The notes under the pieces were generated by a model. It was given only the letters and a program-made list of their open reading frames with translations, was not told where the DNA came from and ran no database searches. Source: Plasmopara viticola (taxonomy: Eukaryota; Oomycota; Peronosporomycetes; Peronosporales; Peronosporaceae). Taken from it: a DNA stretch of 64,000 nucleotides. The stretch covers positions 62,001-126,000 of the forward strand of contig MBPM02000121.1 of the NCBI GenBank assembly GCA_001695595.3, in the 5' to 3' direction. The position numbers were made by a program, and so were the translations under genes. Positions 13,377-23,348 of the stretch are shown here, piece by piece. How positions within the stretch are numbered: position 1 is the first letter of the stretch; every line of letters starts with the position of its first letter.

Positions 13377-14065
13377 ATGGCGGTTGCGGTTCACGAGGGT
13401 AAACCTCGGCGCGAAGTGGGAGACGACGCAGTGTGGTCTCTATCTTCAGCCAAACCTGGCAACGGCGTAAATCAGCTGCGAGATAGTGCGTGCTTTTGCA
13501 CGACTCAAAAATGACGAGGGGACAAATGCCAATAGTTTCATGCAATGTTGTCGATGTTGACAGACAACATGGACACGTACTGGCAGTCGGACGGCGTGCA
13601 GCCACACCTTATCAACATTAACTTTCAGCGCAAGATGGCCATCAAGGAGGTAGCCCTTTATTTGGACTACAAGCTGGATGAGAGCTACACGCCCAAGAAA
13701 ATTGCCATTCGCAGCGGCTCGACGGTGCACGATCTGAAGGAGATCCACGTGCAGCACATTACAGAACCCGACGGATGGATTTCTATTCCGCTGCACGTAG
13801 AAGACAAGCAGGTTTGTATACTTCAACGATGTTAGCTTTGAATTGCTTATTGTATGGCTAAATGTTTTGTGCTACGCTTCTGCTGTGGCAGGCCCCACTA
13901 CGCACATTTTTTTTGCAAATTGTGATTCTTGCCATGCATCAGAATGGGCGCGACACGCACATCCGACAGGTGAAAATCTACGCACCGCGCGAAACCAAAT
14001 TATTTGGCTGGTCTGCCCCAGTGGCCACTACGCCGCAATTCGCAGCATACTCTTGCATCCGTTAA
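13377..14065 (+). CDS. APC10: Anaphase-promoting complex subunit 10 (DOC domain)
   Basis: Three exons, join(13377..13485,13564..13811,13892..14065), encode 176 residues; introns of 78 and 80 bp have GT-AG ends. The product is almost wholly one DOC domain, the substrate/D-box co-receptor of the APC/C ubiquitin ligase that drives anaphase and mitotic exit. Family motifs read through the junctions: DAVWSLSSAKPGNGVNQLRD, then TYWQSDGVQPHL, DESYTPKKI, and after the second intron HQNGRDTHIRQVKIY. The protein ends in the terminal IR dipeptide that binds the APC3 TPR groove in other species. The start ATG lies just before a short basic N-terminus, shorter than in animals. The 3' end converges on the small minus-strand gene at 14238-14405, 172 bp away. 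Confidence 0.95.
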
Positions 14066-14237
14066 CAAAACCCACATTTTCAAGATCATTTAATTAAATC
14101 CGTCCTCCGTCAGCCTTAATGAGACAAGAACCTTGTTATGCTGACAATGAAGGGTCTCGGTAATTTGTTTGCTGCGCTGCAGTATTAAAGCTACATTTGA
14201 CATCATTACAATAGGTTAGTGCCGTAGTAATCCGTCA

Positions 14238-14405
14238 TTATTCACACTGCACGTACACGCCGTTGAAGATGCGGGTCATGGAGGTGACTTCCTCATCAGT
14301 ACGTGCCAACTTCTCTATGTTTTGCGTTAGCAGCGCGATTGACGCGTGCAACTCCATCATCTGCGCCGCCACGTCCGCATATGCCTGAATCTTCTCCTCG
14401 TCCAT
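14238..14405 (-). CDS. small DASH/Dam1-complex-like (Dad1/Dad4 type) coiled-coil protein
   Basis: Single-exon 55-residue ORF with a true ATG, running from MDEEKIQAYADVAAQMMELH to GVYVQCE. It is a single amphipathic helix with heptad-like spacing (MMELHASIALLTQNIEKL) followed by a short polar turn and a second hydrophobic stretch (VTSMTRIFNGVY). Size and shape resemble the tiny outer-kinetochore DASH subunits Dad1 and Dad4, and LxxNIEKLA...VTSM...FNGVY can be laid against Dad1's LESIA...SVSDLW...LYDG. This comparison is from memory and similarity in such short helices is weak. Its position between APC10 and RIO1 and its clean start and stop support a real gene. It is convergent with APC10 and shares a 132-bp divergent spacer with RIO1. 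Alternative: an unrelated short coiled-coil protein. Confidence 0.6.
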   Translation of the reverse strand: MDEEKIQAYADVAAQMMELHASIALLTQNIEKLARTDEEVTSMTRIFNGVYVQCE

Positions 14406-14537
14406 AGTTAACTCGTATATTGCATTCCAACGATGTATACACAGTATAACGTATGTACACTGCCACCAATCTGGGCTGCATATTTGATGTAATTTATCAT
14501 TCTTTCATCCGGACAATTTTTGCCAGGTCAAAGCACC
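14406..14537. promoter_or_regulatory. divergent promoter between the DASH-like gene and RIO1
   Basis: Only 132 bases separate the two start codons on opposite strands, so both core promoters must lie here or inside the genes. A pyrimidine-rich TCATTCTTTCATC (14497-14509), similar to the oomycete initiator core, stands about 30 bases before the RIO1 ATG. No TATA box is seen. Confidence 0.4.
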
Positions 14538-15956
14538 ATGAATGGCTTCTGTCTATCCAAAGTGGCCGAAAATCAATTAGCGCGCACGCTGCGAAGTGAG
14601 GAGAGTGGGCGCACCCGCCACACGGGTCGTGATGATCGGGCCACGACAGAGCAGGTGCTGGACCCCCGCACCCGAATGATTCTGTACAAAATGCTAAATC
14701 ATGGCATCGTAGCGGAGATAAATGGCTGTCTGAGTACGGGCAAGGAAGCGAACGTGTACCATGCAAAGTTGACGGACGGCCGCGAGGGTGCGATTAAAGT
14801 ATACAAGACTTCCATCCTGGTTTTTAAGGATCGCGAGAAGTATGTATCGGGTGAATTTCGCTTCCGCCATGGCTACTCGAAAAGTAACCCGCGTAAGATG
14901 GTAAAGCTTTGGGCCGAGAAAGAGATGCGAAACTTGCGCCGTCTTCGGGATGCTCATATTTGCTGCCCTTCACCCATATTGTTGCGCTCGCATGTGCTGC
15001 TCATGGACTTCATCGGCCAAGCCGGCTGGGCTGCTCCGCGTCTCAAAGACGCCAAAATAAGCGATAGTCGCTACCGAGAATGTTACATTTCCTGTATCAA
15101 AATGATGCGTACCATGTACCAGAAATGCCGCTTAGTACACGGTGACTTAAGCGAGTATAACATTTTATACTACCAGACCAAACTCTATTTTATCGACGTG
15201 TCGCAGTCCGTAGAGCACGAGCATCCGAGCGCCAACGAGTTTTTACGCAAAGATTGTCGTAACGTTACTGACTTTTTTTGCAAGACTGGCGCGCTAAATC
15301 CCATGAAGACGCAGGAATTATTTGACTTTGTCACAAACCCGCACATTACTGACGAGGGTGTAGATGACCATTTAGAGGCGATTCAGTGCATGATAGCTAG
15401 TCGCCCGGTTGAGCGCACGAATGAGGAGCAAGTCGATGAAGCAGTGTTCATGAGCACTTTTATTCCCCGCTCGCTGGGCGAGGTTTTGCACTCGGAGCGT
15501 GAGCAGCTCGCGTATCAAAAAGGTACAATGGAGAAGACATTAGTGGCAGCTATCTCGCGCCTCGACTTGGAGCAGGGAACTACGCCGGCTTCGACGATGA
15601 GAGAGACGCGTATTATGAATTTGCCGAATGAGAAAAATGAACCAGAAATTACTTCTTTAGAAGAAGAGACCGACACAGATGCGGACGACGATAGTGAGTC
15701 TAGCGATTCCGAATGTGGAGAAGATGCCTTTGAAAATATCTCGCTGTCGAACATGCCTCTGACTGATGAACAGCGATCCGCGTTCCGAAAAGAAAAGCGT
15801 GATGAGCGTGAAAGACAAAAAGCTTTGGACAAGCAGAGTAAAAAATCGCGCAAGCAAGAATCAAAGGAGAACAAGAAGGCCAAGCGCCAGATAAAAATAC
15901 CGAAGCACGTTAAGAAGCGCCACAAAAAGCTTTCGCATCAGACAAAGAAAAAGTAG
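14538..15956 (+). CDS. RIO1: RIO1 atypical serine/threonine kinase
   Basis: Intronless, 472 residues. RIO1 is a cytoplasmic ATPase/kinase required for the final maturation of pre-40S ribosomal subunits. Diagnostic features: DRATTEQVLDPRTRMILYKM in the RIO N-lobe, the modified P-loop STGKEANVYHA (about residues 66-76), the ATP-lysine in AIKVYK (about K87), the flexible loop and EFRFRHGYSK, the catalytic loop LVHGDLSEYNIL (Asp about 203) and the metal-binding IDVSQSVEHEHP (Asp about 220). An acidic Asp/Glu/Ser stretch (about 378-400) and a Lys/Arg-rich tail (KIPKHVKKRHKKLSHQTKKK) follow, as in the human and yeast enzymes. The frame extends upstream without an ATG to 14520, so the start is placed at ATG 14538. 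The N-terminus before the RIO domain is short for the family, but no upstream exon fits in the spacer. Confidence 0.95.
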   Translation: MNGFCLSKVAENQLARTLRSEESGRTRHTGRDDRATTEQVLDPRTRMILYKMLNHGIVAEINGCLSTGKEANVYHAKLTDGREGAIKVYKTSILVFKDREKYVSGEFRFRHGYSKSNPRKMVKLWAEKEMRNLRRLRDAHICCPSPILLRSHVLLMDFIGQAGWAAPRLKDAKISDSRYRECYISCIKMMRTMYQKCRLVHGDLSEYNILYYQTKLYFIDVSQSVEHEHPSANEFLRKDCRNVTDFFCKTGALNPMKTQELFDFVTNPHITDEGVDDHLEAIQCMIASRPVERTNEEQVDEAVFMSTFIPRSLGEVLHSEREQLAYQKGTMEKTLVAAISRLDLEQGTTPASTMRETRIMNLPNEKNEPEITSLEEETDTDADDDSESSDSECGEDAFENISLSNMPLTDEQRSAFRKEKRDERERQKALDKQSKKSRKQESKENKKAKRQIKIPKHVKKRHKKLSHQTKKK

Positions 15957-16273
15957 TACGGCTTCAGTCCTTGTGTAGGCGTCGTAGCCAAGATACGCGG
16001 GAATACGTATCGGCTTTAGTTAATTACCAACCAGTAAGCCTAAGCTATGTTTTACTGTGTAAAAAATGAACGAGTCATCTTGTGATGCAAGCGCGCACCA
16101 GAGTATACAAAATTAACCCTGATTGTGTGAACACTTGTAGTGCTAGTGCTTTCAGGAACCAAGTGCGATCATGATAAGCTAAGCGCTTGCCGTAAATAAC
16201 GGAAAAGTATTGTTATTTTATAAGTAGAACATGCCAAAAGGCCGGAAATTCGTGAGAGCAAAGGTCGTCATTT
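15957..16273. other. RIO1 downstream spacer
   Basis: 317 bp of AT-rich sequence holding the presumed RIO1 3' UTR. No gene or repeat was recognised. It ends at the first target-site copy of the neighbouring insertion. Confidence 0.5.
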
Positions 16274-16287
16274 CTAATACCCAGTAT

Positions 16288-16612
16288 TGTATTGTATTGT
16301 ATTACGTTATCGCGTTGCCAAGTTATGCATGTGCTAGGCTCTATGGCTAGTCCACGGCATAGAGTGGTGTCCGGATACGTCGAGTCTCGTTCGGCGGGCA
16401 GTGCAGCCAGCACCAAGGTCGTGAGGGTCTTCCATTATTTTGTTTATCTCTGACTTGGTAAGAGCCCAGGTGGCGCTCTGGTGCTGGAAACCGTCGCGTC
16501 AAGGGTGAGACTCGTTAGAGACCTGCAGATGCCCGAGAGCACCTGCCCGAAGCGCGCGAGCATTTAGCCCCCGCGCTCGGAAGGAGGGCGTCACCCCAAC
16601 CTTTTCCGAAAA
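16288..16612 (-). mobile_element. LINE-derived short non-autonomous element, copy A
   Basis: A 325-bp insertion read on the minus strand. The 5' end is TTTTCGGAAAAGGTTGGGG and the 3' end is ...CAACGCGATAACGTAATAC followed by a pentanucleotide tail (AATAC repeats). It is flanked by a perfect 14-bp target-site duplication, ctaatacccagtat, at 16274-16287 and 16613-16626. Both ends match the longer element at 62684-63799, which carries LINE endonuclease and RT pieces; here almost all coding sequence is missing. The internal joins are the same as in copy B (52674-53001), so this is a multiplying deletion derivative comparable to a SINE. GC content is clearly higher than in the flanks. Confidence 0.88.
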
Positions 16613-16962
16613 CTAATACCCAGTATCCAACATATACGTCAACGATTCTTTAACTGTGTAATCCTGAGTCAACTGTGCCAAAAACGGGGGGTAGTCACCG
16701 ATTCGTGAAATCGGCAAAAGCCTAGAGCCACCACAATAATGCACTACTGGATGCAGCTGCGTTTCATGAGTCTAAGGCATGTTCTACATCGCCGCAACCT
16801 GCTTTTGTTTCCGAGTTATCATTGGTGACGTGAAGCTATCGCTCCATATTTGTGCGACATCTGGGTGCGCCTCATCAAAATGAAACGTCTAAAAAAAATT
16901 GGCATATTTAATATAAGGGTTCGGTTTGTGGCTTCGCGCCGGAGATTTGCCATTCAAATTGA

Positions 16963-17958
16963 CCCGGATCGCGTGCGGCGCGCGGCGCGACGCACTTCCT
17001 CTTCCGACTCAGCAGTGGCGCCGCCCAGATGTACTCACAAGAATGGGCGGTTTCCCGTGTCAAACGCTGCGGATGCGACCACGACGGCGTCCCTGTAGCT
17101 GTCAAGATAACGCGGAAGAGAGGCCAACACGGCCCATCGAAGAATGTCCCCGTGAGCAAGCGCCCAAGATGCTCGTGTGTCGACTACGTGGATGGCAACC
17201 TCTTTGAGTCACCACTCAAGCTCAAGCCAATCCCTGCCCAGAAAGGAAAGTACTTCTTGCCGGTACAGCTTCCTGAGACCACACTTATATTCACGTCTCT
17301 CGAAAAACCTAGCGATGTTTTGAGGCTTCTTATTATTCTCCAGAAGCCATCGAAATCTGGTATGGGCACGTAGCCACAGCTGAGACTCGCGAGGATCCAT
17401 CGTCTTAGATCGGTGAGCTTGACACGTCCAAGCGATTGGACGTCAAGACCATATGCAATCGGTGACAGTATTATCACGCATGGGTTCAAATCGGGCCGGG
17501 GTATGTGGATGAAGAAAGGGTCCATGTATGGGAGGCGATATGCAGCTGAGTTTCGCGCAGAACTGTACGAGCTATTTCTCCAAGGAGAGCGGCGACAGTC
17601 AGATAAGCTTGGGCACGGAGGAATGCTTGAGATACTGCAGCAACATCATTCAGACCGATATGATCTCCCCAGCGAGAACGAAATCCGACAAGAAATAGCA
17701 AAGCTTCGGATGAGTGTCAAGCCACGCGCTCCGACTTCGATTGTACCTAATTCCTCAAGTGAGCAGAGTTCAGTGCGTCTCAAAGCTGCAGATGCGTTCT
17801 TCGAATCGTTGCTCGACCGTGATCCAACCACAAAACCAAAGCATGCGCTCGCTGTGTATCGCTCCACGTACAGTGAGGGTGGGCTATCAGACAGTCAGCT
17901 CAAGGCAAAGTTCAGCAGTCTTAAGAATCGACGGAAGCAGACTCTTGATGTCTCGTAG
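16963..17958 (+). pseudogene. degenerate ORF with two related helical domains, unknown family
   Basis: One frame is open from 16963 to the TAG at 17371-17373 and then, in the same frame, to the stop at 17956-17958, about 330 codons with a single nonsense codon (TAG, possibly from CAG). The N-terminal half has two CxC pairs (RCGCDHDG and RCSCVDYVDG) and a KxLPVQLPETT segment. The C-terminal half has two similar blocks. The first is YAAEFRAELYELF... ending DLPSENEIRQEIAKL (about 17540-17715); the second is KAADAFFESLL... ending LSDSQLKAKFSSLK (about 17780-17930). GC is higher than the surroundings. The protein style recalls dispersed oomycete transposon-associated proteins, but I cannot name the family. 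No good ATG-led start is seen; ATG 17029 is the first. Confidence 0.5.
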
Positions 17959-18049
17959 GCAGTATTATACGTGTCATAAACAAATGTTGCATAAATTAAT
18001 GGTGACTCTCGAAAAAATGATATCTTTTAACTGGCAGGCATGTCAATCA

Positions 18050-20640
18050 TAGGTTTGAATGGCCTCTTCGAGGTCGCATATCTCCACGAAAACTGCTCCG
18101 ATTTCTACACAACTCGTACGAGGAAATCCCTGAGATCCCCACCAACGTAGCGGACGCTGGTTCCGAACTCGTTTCGCTTTTGACGATTTCATTTCCCGCC
18201 GATCACCTACCAAAAATACCATTTTTTGCTACAGTTGACCTAAAAATCCACAAGTGAAAAAAATCAAATTACGGAGCACGAGCATCACTGCGCTTTCAAT
18301 GAGCAAAAAGAGAGCCTGTCTGACTTAAAAAACTTAAATTTACCGAATAAGCGGATACAATGGGCGAGATAGATGAAGCAGCGCTAGGGGTTTAGCGTGT
18401 GAACTACACAAGCATTGAGAGGTGAGCTCACTGAAATTTGTTTATATAAAGTAAACACTAAGTTGTATATTTACCAACTATGTGACCAAATGTCTGTGAA
18501 ATTTTAGCTGCTGTGTCTACAATTATCATTCTTACCTAGCTGGCAAAGACAATTAATTAGTAATTTTTTACAATAAAGTTCAACTATACATATTGTAGGA
18601 GAAAAATAAGTAAAATCCATCACTGACATTCAATCAAAAGGTCGCTTTGGTAGATCGATGACCAAACAAGCAGCAAATGGGGCTGCCGGTCGACAAGGCC
18701 TTTCTACGATGACCAAGTCAGCGTCAAAAAGGCTGGTTCGGCTTCCACAAGTGCCACTACAAAGAACTTATGCTCTGTGTCTGAGGCTGCGCCCATTGCA
18801 ACGGCTGGACTGCAAAGGTCGCATCCGCGCAGTGGGTAGCTAGCCTTGAGAAATCGCCCCGCTGAAGCTCTTGAAGCGCACTTACTCCTTCGCAGTTATA
18901 TAGCGCATATATTAATCTCCTCGTCCGGTGGTCCACAGACACCTAAGCTTTTGGGCGATAAATTTGCGAACACTTGCTTAGCTCCTCGCTCATTAGCGCC
19001 GTGAAGAAGCCTCAGGCAATAATCATGCCGGGGCTCGCCCCTTCAAGTGTTCGACTTAGTTTTAGCTTTACTGCCATAAAAAGGCTTTACCTTACAGGAT
19101 ATAAGAGTTCATCGGTTCCAGGAGCAAACACTCGACCTGGAGCGCCCATGTTAATATCGTCACCGTGGTTGAGAACCAGGAGGAAGAGATCATTGCTTAA
19201 AAGGACAGTCCTCAATAAAGTGCTTGGTTAGGTTCAGTGGTCAGAGTCACTAACGCAATGGGTTAAGGACAACGTGACTCGCCCACCATCGGGTTTCGAC
19301 GCAAGTCGTCGCCTCGTGAGAGACTAACTTCCTTATTTGACTACAAGTCCAACGACAGGAGGAAACCCCTTCAGATCGGAACTGCTCGGCCATGGCCCCG
19401 AGTAGTATGCTTACCTGCTTTGTGTGCCTCAAGGGCTCTCTGTATGTCAACATGTGCGTGCATTTCATGAGCATTGTTATAGTGCGATCTTACAGTGGGT
19501 ATATACGTTCATTTAACGAAGGAAACTAATCTTGGCGTCACTGTAAACTTGGGGACAAAGTGCTGTCGCCACCACTGTTCAGGTGAAGAACCTGCTCTGA
19601 AATTTGGTAAGATTTTCGGTGATGAATCTCGAAACTCAAACACCTTGGACGACATACCTTAATTCGCATCGGGCAATCGACCAACTTATGTAATCGAAGA
19701 GACTTGCCGTCGAGATGTCTTGGCCTTGACATGATGCTAAGCAAGGCACTGAAGATATAAACTCCGGAACAAGGGTACGGAATTACGCCTGCCATACGAT
19801 TAGAAGACTGTATTTTAATCGTAAATTGCATGTCTCTTCTTTTTCGATTACAGTTGCCTACGAGCAGCCGTCAAAATTATTTCTAGCTCTGTGAAGTGAA
19901 ATAACCGCACCATTTCTCATAAAACTTTAGGTCTCGTAAATTTGATTGCGCATTTCACATGGTAGTGACGCTGACCTTGATGGTCAAGTAGCACCAGAAA
20001 AAGCCGCTCCCACCACGGCCTTTGCGTTTTCTATTTGAATATGTGAGAATTGGCAATTATTGTGCGATTAGTGTACGCCCTTGATATTGATTGCTCTTCG
20101 GTTCAGCCCTGTTGGCCAGGCTGCGAATTATTCGGAAAGCCCCTGATTCTTGAAGCCGCTGAGGAGGAGATGAAATTACTTGGTCATGTAATTCCAGAGG
20201 ATTACAGTCATTTGATCGCCGCCCATCTCATCGCGAGTTTTCTTTTTAATTCGAAGATTTTGCTTTTCTTTGCAGTAAGCTACTGACTTGATCGGCCGCT
20301 CAGAGCGCACATGTTCTCTCCTAGTCTTTTGATTAATGCGATGGTCGAAAGGGGCGGCATTAGCCGCCGTATGACCACTCGCACTCGTGACATTGCACAA
20401 GGTCGAGTGCGCAATTTTGGGAGTACTCAGGATCCACATGCGATTCACAGTCTGAGGATTTATATTCCGCGTAAGGTTCTCCACATTAGATGTAAAGTGT
20501 GCTTGCGTCGGCTAAATAAAATATTTGTTGTATGCCAACACATGTCATATCAAAAATGTGAAAGACCTGATGAAATGATGCTATCTTCTTTTTAAAAATG
20601 CCGATTTTGCTCATTCAACCGGCAGCTTTTTCGCATTTGG
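18050..20640. other. gene-free decayed sequence
   Basis: No supportable gene. Short open frames at 18658-18843, 18974-19231 and 20050-20286 have no recognisable motif. The tract near 19950 (cacatggtagtgacgctgaccttgatggt) recurs in diverged form near 9440 and 30955, marking fragments of one old repeat family. A coherent relic frame could not be assembled. Confidence 0.5.
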
Positions 20641-21110
20641 CAGTTCTTTATCTGTTTAATAGACACATTTAATTTCCGTCTCTCGTGCTTACCATAAAAT
20701 TACCCTGTTTAGATGCTGACTATATCATTCGATTATTTGTAAACTTCGGAGATTACTTTCGTACGGAAGTTAATCTCACATGCCCATGTCTGGCTTTGCC
20801 AGATAAGTCAAAGCCTTTAACGACGTTTAAAACGCTTCCAGACATTGATTACACATTATTGCAACTCAAAAAGACGGTAAAGACTAATTCCTCGCGATCA
20901 AACAGTGCGTGACTCGTCTCGATGTAGCTAAGCACCACCGCTTGTATATTCCTCTTTCATGACAATTTTTCTATCAAGTAAGCTTTGGCAAAGCTCCAAA
21001 TCACACTTCTCGGCTTCAAGCCCTTTGTGGTATGTTCAGATCATGTATTCCGTGAAAGGCGATAAATACGCCCAACGTTTCTTTTAAAATGACAAAAAGC
21101 TGTCACTCTT
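20640..21110 (+). mobile_element. Ty3/gypsy RT-RNase H relic
   Basis: Forward-strand remnant of the end of reverse transcriptase and the start of RNase H. The segments PCLALPDKSKPL (near 20785-20820) and, in another frame, ALAKLQITLLGFKPFVVCSD (20982-21041) keep the order and wording of the oomycete gypsy pattern 'PVLALPD.SKPF...' followed by 'YALAKFR.YLLG.KPFVVYTDH'. Stops and frameshifts separate them, so the copy is dead. No LTRs were identified around it. Confidence 0.7.
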
Positions 21111-21233
21111 CGCGGGATATAACTTTCACGCTAAGACAAATCCGACAATTTTTACGTGCTGCCCGACGTATCGTTGCACAGACCAAACTAAGTGTTGGAC
21201 TAAAATCAAATAGCTGAAGCTATATTGACAAAA

Positions 21234-21301
21234 GAGCTAGTCAGACATAGAAGCTGATGCTAATCCAGAGCTAGTCAGACATAAAAGCTGATGCTGATCC
21301 A
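21234..21301. repeat. 34-bp tandem duplication
   Basis: Two adjacent 34-bp units beginning gagctagtcagacata, differing at two positions. It is a short local duplication in non-coding sequence. Confidence 0.85.
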
Positions 21302-23265
21302 GAGTTATAATGCAGTTACTCAATGCAAAATAGTCGAACGGCCAGACCCTTTTAGGCAGAGTTATATTAAACTTTTAATGTTAGAACTATTCCAATTTCT
21401 TGAGGTCGGGGAGACGGCAATCGGTGACTCGTACATTGACCAGTAAAAAATAAAGGTAAGAGACCTACTGCACGCTTTCCTAAAGCAAATAGCATTGACA
21501 GTGCGCTGCTCGGGAAGCATATAGCTTTGGCAGCTTCGCTTCTCGGGATCTCAATATTAGCCACGAGCTTTGGAATGGACTGTTGCCACGCTTATATGGT
21601 TTTCTCATGCCGAGAATGCTTAAGTTAAAGATCAAATCGGCCTCGACTCCGTATTAAATTGACTGAAACATATTAGATACCAACGCGACCGCTCTTGGTG
21701 AGATGTAGATCCGATCCGAACGTACTAGCTCTTGGTATCTTTTTATCGTCGTTATCATGTTTGTATCTTACAGCAGCTAGTGTGACTCCGGCTCGCAGTA
21801 AGATTGCAATTCGGAGAAATGTTTGGTACACCATGATTTTGCGACAGAGTAATTAGCATGTGGAATAAAATCTAAATAATTTTCAACAAAATCTGTCTAC
21901 AGTTTAGGTCTGCGAAACAAAGCAAGCTTAATAATTTATTGGTAGCATGGCGAACAGAAGCGAGCACTAAATCGTCTCACCGGTATCGCTTTACTTATCC
22001 TATCTGTCTCTCCAACTGGAGCGGATAAGGCTTACAGGGTCTACGGTGCCATTTTTACGTTGATCTTTGCAAGCCTTTCATCTTTCCACATAAAATGGAT
22101 GATCTAGTCGGCTTTCGAGCCCAGGCGCAGTCCGTGTTGTTGTATCCGATCAAAAATTACTTTCAGGACTCAGTCTGTCTTGATGGCCAATCGATGTAAT
22201 ACTACGCCAAAGCTCTTCTGCCTTGTCTGTATTTTCTAATGGCAGTACACTTGTGTTTTGGCTGCCATATCTTATCTGATCTATAATCGGGTCTTGGTGG
22301 TGAGAAATCGGTTAGGGTCCTACGCAAATTTGGTGTCGATTCTCATTGCTTTCTATAGTTGACTACCGTCAAATGTAAGAGTCATGGTCAAACTTGTGCA
22401 ATCAAGCTGCTAGTCTTCAACCGGACAGCCGAAGTGCAGCCAGCGACGACCACATCTACACATTTACTATTGAGGTTACTCCGCCAAGCGATGATCAGTC
22501 AAGCGCACTGTACCAGCATCTACATTACATACTTATTGGCTACCAAGCTATCGTTTAAATATGAGATAACGTTCCGCGGCCACATCTATCTCGCCTTTCT
22601 TACAAACCCACAATGCTGAATATGTCTCTTCGAATTTTCAGGCGAACTGTTTCGTGCCAAGAGCATCTGATTACCGACAAATATGTCCGAAAATAATTGG
22701 GTACCGACTAATGGGACGTGCTCAAGATTTGAGAACTCAAAAATTCCATCCATTTAATCAGGATCAGCCCCGATTTAGCTCGTACTCAAGCGCTTAAGCA
22801 ATCAGAAACAGCGTCGGTTTATAAGGAGGATACGCTTTACAAATCGATCTTCAGCTTTAGTTGATCGATATGGCTCGTAGGCATTGCTATCTGGATATTT
22901 TTCTGGATTTAATTGCAACAAGGGGAAGGTAGAATTAGATATTTGGAACTAGGACAGACAGTAAATCCTTGTGTCTTCAAGAGACTTTGACAATCACCAG
23001 CTGCTATCATCGTATCATCGTTGGCCCAATGACGTTTGTACCAATTATAATCTCCACATTTTTTGCGGCATTTCGCGTCCAAAAATAGTTGACTCTTGTT
23101 GGGTAAATTCTGATAGATCCTCATGCAATTTCGTATTTCGTTTGACAATCACTTCATTTCCTTAGATAAACGCAGGATGTTATATTAAGCATAAAAACTT
23201 TAAGACAATTTTTGGCTCACGCATATACTAATTAAGTCGTTCAGGCTCAGCTATCTAAATAAATA

Positions 23266-23348
23266 CATTTTCCAGATGGTGGCGGGTACCCCCTTCATAT
23301 CGTGTATCAAACGATATGAAGGGGGTACCCGCCACCATCTGGAAAATG
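23266..23348. repeat. perfect 37-bp inverted repeat (snap-back) with 9-bp loop
   Basis: The left arm 23266-23302 (cattttccagatggtggcgg...) and right arm 23312-23348 are exact reverse complements over 37 bp, separated by tgtatcaaa. The arms are GC-rich (gtggcgggtaccccc) against an AT-rich background. No ORF and no clear flanking duplication are seen. Such perfection in a decayed region implies recent origin or gene conversion. Candidates are a foldback mini-transposon or fused terminal inverted repeats of a DNA transposon. Confidence 0.9.

Noticed and set aside
14520..14537. Upstream extension of RIO1
   Set aside because: The extension begins at TTG, with a splice-acceptor-like TTTTTGCCAG beside it. 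No upstream exon that keeps frame could be found in the 132-bp spacer, so ATG 14538 was preferred.
15515..15925. 136-codon minus-strand frame over the RIO1 C-terminus
   Set aside because: It is antisense to the acidic/basic tail of a clear RIO1 gene; its composition (Phe/Ser-rich) is what the reverse complement of Lys/Glu codons gives.
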